Source: Flavobacteriales bacterium
GTDB lineage: Bacteria; Bacteroidota; Bacteroidia; Flavobacteriales_D; Crocinitomicaceae
DNA: 7,374 nt
NCBI GenBank assembly: GCA_947496835.1
Contig: CANMFV010000048.1
Span: 1 to 7,374 of the forward strand
Direction of reading: 5' to 3'
Part shown: in pieces, positions 1 through 6,448 of the stretch
How positions within the stretch are numbered: the stretch's first letter is position 1
How the letters are laid out: each line of letters begins with the position of its first letter
Position numbers and translations under genes: made by a program
Notes under the pieces: model-generated
What the model was told of the DNA's origin: nothing
Databases searched by the model: none
Seen by the model: only the letters and a program-made list of their open reading frames with translations

Positions 1-1122
1 ATTTGTGGTTTAGACGACTCAGAGGATATTCAATCAATGATTCGCTGCATTGAAATCTTGGGAGCACGTTATGATAAAATAACCGGTACCGTTTATCCAA
101 TAACAGAACGTAACAAAATATCAATCACCTTGAATGTTGGAGAAAGTGGATTTGCATTGCGAACATTAGCTCTTGTTGGTCTCGCCCTGACTAAAAATCT
201 GACATTAACTGGTTCTGGGACTTTGCTAAACAGAAACCAACATCAGTTGTGCCATGTACTAGAAAAACTTGGTCTCCAAGTTTTATCCAAGAGCGAAAAA
301 CTACCACTGAATATATCTGGAAGTATTGCTGGGAAAAGTATTATAGTCAATGGGAAAGATGGTTCTCAAGTTATCAGTGGTTTATTGCTTCTGGCTCCTT
401 TGCTCAAACAAGAATCCATAATTGCGATTGAAAATCCAACGAGTAAGCCCTATTTGGACATGACAATTTCTCGCATGCGTGATTTTGGTCTTTCCATCCA
501 AGAAATAGAAGAAAACAAATACAAAATTCTTGGAAATCAAAAAATTCAGCTCAATCAAATTCAGCTTGAAGGAGATTGGAGTGGTGCTGCCAATCATTTA
601 GTGGGTGCTGCCATTTCTGGACAGGTTGAACTTCACGGATTACAGAAGAATTCGAAGCAAGCTGATAGAGCAATTCTAAAAATTTTAGAAGAGTTCGGTG
701 CGGAAATTACCTGGAAAGAAGACATACTCATTGTTCGTGGGTCTCAATCAAAAAATCCAGTTCAAACCAACATTCTTGACTGTCCTGATTTGTTTCCAAT
801 CATTGTTGTATTAGCCTGTTCCGCAATAGGAATTTCACGTATTTCCGGAATTCATCGCCTGAAAAACAAAGAATCCAATCGCTTAAATGTCATGTGTGAA
901 CTACTTGATAAATGGAAAGTAAGGTATCAAATAGAAGAAAATAAAATCCACATTGTTGGAACAGGTTCCTTGGTTGGAGCAGAAATCAATACATATGAAG
1001 ACCATCGGATTGCGATGGCGGGAACAATTGCAGCGTGTATTTCAGGTAAAGAAATGATTTTGAACAATGATACGTGCATTAAAAAATCTTATCCAAATTT
1101 CTTTATGGACCTAGGCATTTAG
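1..1122 (+). CDS. aroA: 3-phosphoshikimate 1-carboxyvinyltransferase (EPSP synthase), 5'-truncated by the window edge
   Basis: EPSP synthase joins shikimate-3-phosphate and phosphoenolpyruvate in the cytosol, the sixth step of the shikimate pathway to chorismate. The frame is open from base 1. The ATG at 37 is internal, because the codons before it already fit the family (LDDSEDIQSM resembles the usual L.SxDxxxM). About 373 residues are present against roughly 400-430 for the family, so the N-terminal Lys/Ser/Arg substrate loop is missing from view. Numbered from the first codon, visible motifs are GESGFALR (47-54), GSQ (121-123), SKPYLDMT (148-155), EGDWS (190-194), CPDLFP with the presumed catalytic Asp (261-266), KESNRL (290-295), YEDHRIAMA (332-340) and KKSYPNFF (361-368). 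The GESG motif replaces the GNAGTAMRP of the E. coli enzyme, and KESNRL has Asn where KETDRL has Asp. The gene ends one base before the stop codon of the convergent lipoprotein gene. The family call is firm; activity is inferred. Confidence 0.94.
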   Translation: MCGLDDSEDIQSMIRCIEILGARYDKITGTVYPITERNKISITLNVGESGFALRTLALVGLALTKNLTLTGSGTLLNRNQHQLCHVLEKLGLQVLSKSEKLPLNISGSIAGKSIIVNGKDGSQVISGLLLLAPLLKQESIIAIENPTSKPYLDMTISRMRDFGLSIQEIEENKYKILGNQKIQLNQIQLEGDWSGAANHLVGAAISGQVELHGLQKNSKQADRAILKILEEFGAEITWKEDILIVRGSQSKNPVQTNILDCPDLFPIIVVLACSAIGISRISGIHRLKNKESNRLNVMCELLDKWKVRYQIEENKIHIVGTGSLVGAEINTYEDHRIAMAGTIAACISGKEMILNNDTCIKKSYPNFFMDLGI

Positions 1123-1126
1123 CCTA
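1112..1126. terminator. Short inverted repeat spanning both convergent stop codons; possible bidirectional terminator
   Basis: TAGGC (1112-1116) and GCCTA (1122-1126) form a perfect 5-bp stem around a 5-base loop, ATTTA. The stem contains the aroA stop codon on one strand and the stop codon of the lipoprotein gene on the other. On the plus strand only TTT follows, and on the minus strand no T-run follows directly, so it is weak as an intrinsic terminator. Its position, exactly where two transcription units meet with one spare base, is the main reason to list it. A chance palindrome is quite possible. Confidence 0.3.
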
Positions 1127-1675
1127 TTTACCATTCATTCGGAACTGACTGTATTCAAAGAAATCCATATCTATGTGAGCAATTCTGTCTTCGATTTCTT
1201 TACGCTTAGAAGCCTTTAAGTTTTCTTTCAGTAATAATTGATAGTATAATACTATTTTCTGTTGATTTCTAGGCTCGATCAAAACATCATACGTTCCAGC
1301 AAGACTTTCGAGTACAAAATCTTTGTTTTTGTAGGTTGGGAAAAGTTGCAACAAGGTATCTCCATAAGCTACTGACTGCTCATAGGCTTGCAAGTCACTG
1401 TACTTCATATGTACTTTAAACAAACAATCTGCGGAAAAGGAATCAGTTGGATAAGCTTGGTAATAAGCTAAAAGTCGATTGATCAATTCAATATTTGTCA
1501 AGCTTGGCATTTTTGCAGCTTTAATCGGATCCTTTTGGATCGCCATGATCGAATCCTCCATTTCTTTAATACGCGTCTTTAATTCTGTTTTCTTATCTGA
1601 TTTCGACGGACCTCCACAAGACGGGATTAGTATACTGACGCTGCAAATCGCAACAATTATCAAATATTTTTTCAT
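1124..1675 (-). CDS. Small lipoprotein with TPR-like helical repeats, coupled to def
   Basis: This 183-residue protein begins with a lipoprotein signal: a short basic start (MKK), a hydrophobic stretch at residues 5-17 and the lipobox I-P-S-C with the lipidated Cys at 20, followed by GGPSKSDKK. Residues about 28-48 are charged and probably a short coiled coil. Residues about 58-165 are helical and look like degenerate tetratricopeptide repeats: the pattern YPTDSFSADCLFK, then YEQSVAYGDTLLQLFPTY, recalls the BamD/YfiO-like style of TPR. It should be anchored to the inner or outer membrane and bind other proteins, but the partner is unknown. Its ATG overlaps the def stop codon (ATGA, four bases), which implies translational coupling and fixes the start. 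It is the last gene of the ruvX-def unit. My recollection is that a TPR lipoprotein often follows def in this phylum, which supports a conserved but unexplained link. It is too short to be BamD itself (usually about 240-280 residues). Confidence 0.8.
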   Translation of the reverse strand: MKKYLIIVAICSVSILIPSCGGPSKSDKKTELKTRIKEMEDSIMAIQKDPIKAAKMPSLTNIELINRLLAYYQAYPTDSFSADCLFKVHMKYSDLQAYEQSVAYGDTLLQLFPTYKNKDFVLESLAGTYDVLIEPRNQQKIVLYYQLLLKENLKASKRKEIEDRIAHIDMDFFEYSQFRMNGK

Positions 1676-2271
1676 ATCATTTTTGGTTTTTTCGCATCTG
1701 GAAATGACATTTTATAATCAATGTCAATTTTTCCAGTTGAAATATTTTGAAGTCGTTTCGTTAACATTTTCTTTTTTAGCGGAGATAAATGATCCGTAAA
1801 CAATATACCTTCAATGTGATCATATTCATGTTGAATGATTCTTGCCGCGTATCCATCATAGGACTCCTCATGAAATTCCCAGTTTTCATCAAAGTAAGTA
1901 ATCAGTACTTTTTCCTGTCGGAAAACATTTTCACGTATTTTAGGAATGGATAAACATCCTTCTTGAAATGCCCATTTCTCCCCAGATTCCTCTTCAATGA
2001 TTGGATTGATGAATACTTTTTTAAAATTTTCAATTCCTTCCGCTCTCGGATCTACTTCATCGTCATCTTCATCCGCAAATGGACTTCCATCTACAATAAA
2101 CAAACGAATGCTCCGACCAATTTGAGGTGCAGCAAGTCCAACACCCTTCGCATGATACATCGTATCAAACATATCTGCAATTAACTTGGATAAGTCCGGG
2201 TATTTTTCATCAATTTCCTCAGCTTCTTTCTTTAAGACTGGGTCTCCGTATGCAACAATAGGTAAAATCAT
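1672..2271 (-). CDS. def: Peptide deformylase
   Basis: This metalloenzyme removes the formyl group from the N-terminal methionine of nascent proteins at the ribosome. All three family motifs are intact in the 199 residues: GVGLAAPQ (43-50, with the oxyanion Gln50), EGCLS (104-108, metal ligand Cys106) and QHEYDH (147-152, metal ligands His148 and His152, catalytic Glu149). Residues about 64-82 form a strongly acidic insert (ADEDDDEVDP and following) between the strand after motif 1 and FINP; a similar acidic loop is usual in Bacteroidota deformylases, so this is not a defect. The N-terminus MILPIVAYGDPVL is the usual beginning of the family and fixes the start. The gene lies 30 bases downstream of ruvX and shares an ATGA overlap with the lipoprotein gene after it, so the three are very likely one mRNA driven from upstream of ruvX. 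The gene is presumably essential unless a second copy exists elsewhere. Confidence 0.97.
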   Translation of the reverse strand: MILPIVAYGDPVLKKEAEEIDEKYPDLSKLIADMFDTMYHAKGVGLAAPQIGRSIRLFIVDGSPFADEDDDEVDPRAEGIENFKKVFINPIIEEESGEKWAFQEGCLSIPKIRENVFRQEKVLITYFDENWEFHEESYDGYAARIIQHEYDHIEGILFTDHLSPLKKKMLTKRLQNISTGKIDIDYKMSFPDAKKPKMI

Positions 2272-2301
2272 GCAGCAAAATTAATGATTTCCTGTTGGAA
2301 T

Positions 2302-2709
2302 TTAGCTCTGAGACAGGTAATCTTGTAAAATCAGGGTTGCGGCAAGTTTGTCTACAAGGGATTTTTCTTTCATATGTTTTTTCTTGCCAACCAGATGAAT
2401 TGTTTCCATCGCCCTAGAAGAACTAAATCGTTCATCTTGTAACGCTATAACACAAGCTGGAAATTGTTTTTCTAAAACTCCTTTCAATAAGCGAACATTT
2501 TCGGTGATATGAGAATCGGAACCATCCATTCTAGTAGGATAACCTAAAACGATTGTTGAAAATTTTTCATTGACGAACAGCTCCATCAAAAAATCCATTA
2601 GTTTCTGAGAATCAACGGTGCATAATGGACTAGCAATAATGGCATTTTCATCCGTCATTGCGAGTCCTGTGCGTTTTAATCCGAAATCTATTGCAACTAT
2701 TTTCGACAT
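2302..2709 (-). CDS. ruvX: RuvX/YqgF-family RNase H-fold nuclease
   Basis: YqgF/RuvX proteins have an RNase H fold. In E. coli the protein is tied to 5'-end maturation of 16S rRNA, and in other bacteria it has been described as a Holliday-junction resolvase, so the role here stays open between the two. The 135 residues match the usual length of about 135-150. Motifs in order are VAIDFGLKRTGLAM (5-18, first catalytic Asp8), the turn LGYPTRMDGSDS (54-65), QDERFSS (91-97) and VDKLAATLILQDYL (119-132, with Asp120 the likely last metal ligand). LGYP replaces the commoner LGLP. The ATG at 2709 is the only plausible start, because Asp8 lies just after it and the next Met is residue 18. It is the first gene of the ruvX-def-lipoprotein unit. 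Confidence 0.92.
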   Translation of the reverse strand: MSKIVAIDFGLKRTGLAMTDENAIIASPLCTVDSQKLMDFLMELFVNEKFSTIVLGYPTRMDGSDSHITENVRLLKGVLEKQFPACVIALQDERFSSSRAMETIHLVGKKKHMKEKSLVDKLAATLILQDYLSQS

Positions 2710-2713
2710 TGGA

Positions 2714-2744
2714 CAAAATTACAAAACATTATCAGATGCTTAAA
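2714..2744 (-). promoter_or_regulatory. Probable Bacteroidota-type promoter for the ruvX-def operon
   Basis: Read on the minus strand, TAATTTTG (2721 down to 2714) is an exact match to the TAnnTTTG -7 element used by the main sigma factor of Bacteroidota. A TTT sits 20 bases upstream (2744-2742), where TTG is expected for the -33 element, so that half is imperfect. The -7 box ends only four bases before the ruvX ATG. If it is used, the transcript would have almost no leader. TAnnTTTG matches are not rare in AT-rich DNA, hence the moderate confidence. The rest of the 105-base divergent region (2710-2814) shows no convincing plus-strand promoter. Confidence 0.42.
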
Positions 2745-2814
2745 GATTTTACTGACTGCATAGCAAATTGAAGATGATTGTGTAATTTCACGTTGCTATT
2801 TATTCGCTAAACAA

Positions 2815-3615
2815 ATGAACATCAATTTTTTTGCTAAATTTCTCTTTCCGATTACATGTATTATACTCGTTTCTTGTCACGATCAAAGCGAACCGATTCA
2901 TAAGCCACTTCAAAAAAAACGCATTGTCTTTTCGAAAGAAAATAAAAACTTAATCGTTTTTGAAAACTATGCCCAAAAAATTGATGGAAACAAAACGTTA
3001 GAGAAAATACAAAGTTTATTCTATTCGGATGCAGAAGGAAATACCACAGAATCCTTTGCCTGGATTGATAAGAAGATGGAAATTGTAAAACTTCAACAAA
3101 AAGTCAACCTAATTTCTGGCAGAAAAATCGAACGTATTTTTTATTTTTTTAACGGTATCAAAACAATGAGTCGTCAGATTATTCAATACTATGATCTAAA
3201 AAAACCTTACTTTTCAGAAGAAAGAAGTTACTACAGCTTAACTAATTCAGTAATCTCTACATTATCACGCTATTCTCAATCAGAGGAGCTAGAACTTGGT
3301 ACTTTCAAGGAATCCAAAAAACATTCTATTCCACATGAGATTGCCCTTTCCGTTATAAAAAGAACAGGAGACTATGAGACACGTTTTCTAGGTTTTGAAG
3401 AGGCTTTTAGTAGGAAATTCATCGTTGTGGGAACAGAAAATCAAACAACAACTATCGCTTTCAATGTCTTAAGTCCAATTTTAACCGAGTTAATTAAAAC
3501 AGAAAAAAGCAGCAAAAATAAACTTTTAGAAGTCCAATTCTCACCAATGACCGAACCGGATGGATTTACTTTTCAAGCTTTGATAGATTTGGAATATGTC
3601 CCGAATAAGAACTAA
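2815..3615 (+). CDS. Unrecognised lipoprotein, first gene of the envelope cluster
   Basis: I do not recognise this 266-residue protein. It starts with a lipoprotein signal: Lys8, a hydrophobic core at 9-19 and the lipobox L-V-S-C with Cys21, followed by polar residues. The mature part is lysine-rich and looks mainly beta-structured. Residues about 82-140 hold alternating hydrophobic strands ending in many aromatics (IFYFFNG at 108-114, then QYYDLKKPYF and SYYS). Residues about 200-242 form a separate-looking unit, KFIVVGTENQTTTIAFNV followed by the helix ILTELIKTEKSSK and the strand LLEVQF. There are no cysteines after Cys21 and no catalytic motif I can name. The ATG at 2815 gives a complete signal peptide and has an A-rich leader (ACAA). 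It is divergent from ruvX across 105 bases and lies 43 bases before the beta-barrel gene on the same strand, so it may share its transcript and act at the same membrane. That link is inference from position and export signal. Confidence 0.82.
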   Translation: MNINFFAKFLFPITCIILVSCHDQSEPIHKPLQKKRIVFSKENKNLIVFENYAQKIDGNKTLEKIQSLFYSDAEGNTTESFAWIDKKMEIVKLQQKVNLISGRKIERIFYFFNGIKTMSRQIIQYYDLKKPYFSEERSYYSLTNSVISTLSRYSQSEELELGTFKESKKHSIPHEIALSVIKRTGDYETRFLGFEEAFSRKFIVVGTENQTTTIAFNVLSPILTELIKTEKSSKNKLLEVQFSPMTEPDGFTFQALIDLEYVPNKN

Positions 3616-3658
3616 CGAACTTTTTTATCTTTTTTGCGTACTTAGAACACAACAAACA

Positions 3659-6448
3659 ATGATTGATTTGACAACAAAACATACTTCACCTAAAAATTTC
3701 ACCAAATACCTCTTTCTATTTGGTTTTGCACTACTTTCTTCGATTCAATCTAGTTGGGCTCAACAAATGAAATTAAGCGGATCTATATACGACACGTCTA
3801 ATGTCGTTCCAATTAAAAACGTCTCCGTCATGGCGCTAAGACTCAAGGACTCTGTACTTCTTGGTTTTACGCGAACAGACCAATTGGGGAGCTTTGTGCT
3901 TTCAGGATTTCCAATTGACACATTTCAGTTAATTATCGAACATCCGAAATTAGAGACAAAAACTTTCTACATCATTGGAAGCCAAGATAATTACGACATA
4001 AAAGTCCCACGCATTCAATTATTACAGAAAACACAGAACATTCGGGAGGTTACGGTACTAACCAATAGAAATGCGATTTACTTTAAAGGAGATACGCTGG
4101 TCTATGTCGCCGATTCATTTAACGTCGGACAAAATGCAGTCGTAGAAGATTTATTAAAGAAACTTCCTGGAATTAAAGTTGCTGACGATGGAAGCATTAC
4201 ATCACAAGGAAAAGAAATCAGTAAAGTACTTGTGGATGGAGATGAATTTTTTGGCTCTGATCCTACCATCGCGACTCGAAATCTGGGTGCAAAAGGAGTG
4301 GAATCTGTTCAGGTGTATGAAAAGAAAAATGAAGATGCGGCAATTGGTGAGGACGATAAAATACAAGTCCTTGACCTAAAACTAAAAGACAGTGCGAAAA
4401 AAGGATATTTCGGTAAGATTTCCGGTGCATCAGACTTTGGACTCATTCGTGATAATCCATTTTATGAATCTGAAATTTTATTAAATAATTTTAATAAAAA
4501 ACAAAAAATCTCTGTATTCATGCTCTCCTCAAATACACCTAAGTCGAATTTCGGTTTTGGAGACATGAATAAATTCGGACTGGATAACGAACGGAACAGT
4601 AGTGGAATGACGATGTGGGATCAATCCAATCGAAATAATTCATCCGGTATCCCGCAAACATTGAAAACAGGAATCTACTTTTCTGATAAAATTGGCAAGA
4701 CGGGTAAAATTGGATTTAATTATTCATACATTGAGAACCGATTAAACGCTGTTTCTAGCAGTGAATCGCAGTACATTCTTCCAACGAGTTCTTATTTCAC
4801 AAAAGACTCTACTACCGAAGTGTCCAAAAATCAATCGCATCGTTTGAATTTAACGTATTCAGTAAACCTTGATTCCTTAACCTTTTTGGAACTCAAACCA
4901 AATGTACATGTTGACGCAGGTTTATCAGACAACTTAATTGTGAACAACTTCCGAAACGACCCTTCTGATCCATTACCTTATCTAGGGACATCCATTCAAA
5001 ATAAAAATACATCGAAAGGAATCAGCAGTAACTCCGAAGCGGTCCTCCGAAGAAAGTTCAAAAAAGTAAACCGCGAATTAGAACTAAAATATATTTTATC
5101 TGCAAAAACAAATCAATCAGATGGAAACCTCTACACCTTGAAAACGGGTGTGGAAATGGATACTATTGATCAGTCAAAAGTGAATGACAACTCAAACGTG
5201 ACAAATTACGGTATCCTTACCTACACAGAACCGATTGCAAAAAAATGGAAAATCCAATTAGAATACTTTGTTGAAACTGGAAAATCAAATCAAAACAAGC
5301 TTACTTTCAATAAAGATGCTTTTGGAAATTACGCGCAACAAGACACACTTTTCTCAAACCAATTTGACAACACACGATTCCAAAACCGCGGAACAGGAAT
5401 GTTGATTTTTGAACACCGTCAACATACTGTTACGGGTGGATTAGGTTTTAGAAACATCAATGTTCAGAGTACGAACCTCATCACCTCTTTGGTAACGACT
5501 CAAGACATCAATAACTTCCTACCCAAATTCTCCTACCAATTTAAACCAGGAATGAGTAAACGAATTGGATTGAATTATACGACAGCTTCATCCCCTGCAT
5601 CTATAAATGATTTACAACCAGTGCAAGACAATACAAATCCAAACCGTATTCAAATTGGTAATCCGGACTTGAAGCCAAACTATGTGCACAACCTAAGGTT
5701 AAACGCAAACATTTGGCAAGCATTAACTGGACGTTATTTTTGGGGTGGTGGAAATGCAAGTTTGACAAACAACGCATTTGCAACGTCAACACAATTCGAT
5801 CAATTTGGTCGAACTGTGGCTCAAACAATTAATGTAGACGGAAATATATTTGCGAACGTTTATGCAGGAGGTGGTTTGCCAATTTTAAATAGAAAACTGG
5901 AATTTGCACCCAATATTAGTGCTTCTTACAACAAATACACAAACTTCATCAATAATCAAACAAATGTCACAAAAACGACTGCTGTAACCGCAGGGCTTGA
6001 TATTGAACTTCAACTTGACTCCTTAGATATTACGATTGGTAACTCTTACAGCTATAACAATCCTGTCAGTTCACTATCAAGCATCTCTAATCAGCCTTTT
6101 GCGACGCAAGAATATTTTATTAAAGGAGAATGGAGACTTCCAAAACACATTGAATTTCAAGCGGATGCCAAATATACCATCAACACAGGTAGAGCTGCTG
6201 AATTCAACCGGAACATCATGATTATTAATATTGAGCTAAGTAAAGCGTTTTTAAGTACAGAGAATGTTATCTTAACCCTTGCGGCGAATGATATCCTAAA
6301 TCAAAACTTAAACCTACAACGTCAAATCAATGGCAACGTGATTACCGATAACAACACTCAAATAATTTCCCGCTATTTCTTGGTGAAATTAACCTACAAA
6401 TTCAATAATAATAAAACAAAAGAAGATGACTTTAAAGGCTGGCATTAA
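3659..6448 (+). CDS. Outer-membrane beta-barrel protein, TonB-receptor-like, OMP_b-brl_3 type
   Basis: This 929-residue protein is exported to the outer membrane. The signal peptide is residues 1-34, with hydrophobic core 18-29 and cleavage after SSWA. Residues about 38-122 are a carboxypeptidase-regulatory-like beta-sandwich (LSGSIYDT, then RTDQLGSFVLSGFP). Residues about 130-245 are a plug-like domain with the family hallmarks GDTLVY (144-149), LLKKLPGIKVADDG (165-178), LVDGDEFFG (191-199) and VQVYEKKNE soon after. The remainder is a barrel of alternating strands ending in SRYFLVKLTYKF, followed by a 14-residue tail. Such proteins resemble TonB-dependent receptors, but I see no clear TonB box, so active uptake is unproven. 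I chose the ATG at 3659, not the in-frame ATG at 3596, because it puts a normal signal peptide at the N-terminus, follows an A-rich leader and avoids overlapping the previous gene. The last 23 bases overlap the GLPGLI gene. The substrate is unknown. Confidence 0.92.
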   Translation: MIDLTTKHTSPKNFTKYLFLFGFALLSSIQSSWAQQMKLSGSIYDTSNVVPIKNVSVMALRLKDSVLLGFTRTDQLGSFVLSGFPIDTFQLIIEHPKLETKTFYIIGSQDNYDIKVPRIQLLQKTQNIREVTVLTNRNAIYFKGDTLVYVADSFNVGQNAVVEDLLKKLPGIKVADDGSITSQGKEISKVLVDGDEFFGSDPTIATRNLGAKGVESVQVYEKKNEDAAIGEDDKIQVLDLKLKDSAKKGYFGKISGASDFGLIRDNPFYESEILLNNFNKKQKISVFMLSSNTPKSNFGFGDMNKFGLDNERNSSGMTMWDQSNRNNSSGIPQTLKTGIYFSDKIGKTGKIGFNYSYIENRLNAVSSSESQYILPTSSYFTKDSTTEVSKNQSHRLNLTYSVNLDSLTFLELKPNVHVDAGLSDNLIVNNFRNDPSDPLPYLGTSIQNKNTSKGISSNSEAVLRRKFKKVNRELELKYILSAKTNQSDGNLYTLKTGVEMDTIDQSKVNDNSNVTNYGILTYTEPIAKKWKIQLEYFVETGKSNQNKLTFNKDAFGNYAQQDTLFSNQFDNTRFQNRGTGMLIFEHRQHTVTGGLGFRNINVQSTNLITSLVTTQDINNFLPKFSYQFKPGMSKRIGLNYTTASSPASINDLQPVQDNTNPNRIQIGNPDLKPNYVHNLRLNANIWQALTGRYFWGGGNASLTNNAFATSTQFDQFGRTVAQTINVDGNIFANVYAGGGLPILNRKLEFAPNISASYNKYTNFINNQTNVTKTTAVTAGLDIELQLDSLDITIGNSYSYNNPVSSLSSISNQPFATQEYFIKGEWRLPKHIEFQADAKYTINTGRAAEFNRNIMIINIELSKAFLSTENVILTLAANDILNQNLNLQRQINGNVITDNNTQIISRYFLVKLTYKFNNNKTKEDDFKGWH

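Noticed and set aside
37..39. ATG as the aroA start
   Set aside because: The frame is open from base 1 and the codons before it match the family, so the real start lies before the window.
1479..1799. Plus-strand open frame of 106 codons across the lipoprotein and def genes
   Set aside because: It is antisense to two well-supported genes, has no recognisable domain and no promoter; a by-product of their codon pattern.
2038..2085. Acidic insert in peptide deformylase as a novel domain
   Set aside because: A similar acidic loop is usual in deformylases of this phylum, and all three catalytic motifs are intact.
2783..2790. TAATTTCA as a plus-strand -7 element for the lipoprotein gene
   Set aside because: It mismatches TAnnTTTG at the last two positions and has no TTG 19-21 bases upstream.
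3620..3636. Two T-runs between the lipoprotein and barrel genes as an intrinsic terminator or a TAnnTTTG promoter
   Set aside because: No stem precedes the T-runs. TATCTTTT matches the -7 element at only seven of eight positions, and no TTG lies at the right distance upstream.
3596..3658. Upstream in-frame ATG giving the barrel protein 21 extra residues
   Set aside because: It overlaps the end of the lipoprotein gene and would put a non-signal segment ahead of the signal peptide; the ATG at 3659 follows an A-rich leader and gives a normal exported N-terminus.
5601..5828. Minus-strand open frame inside the barrel gene
   Set aside because: It is antisense to conserved barrel strands, lacks any recognisable motif and its composition mirrors the gene opposite.
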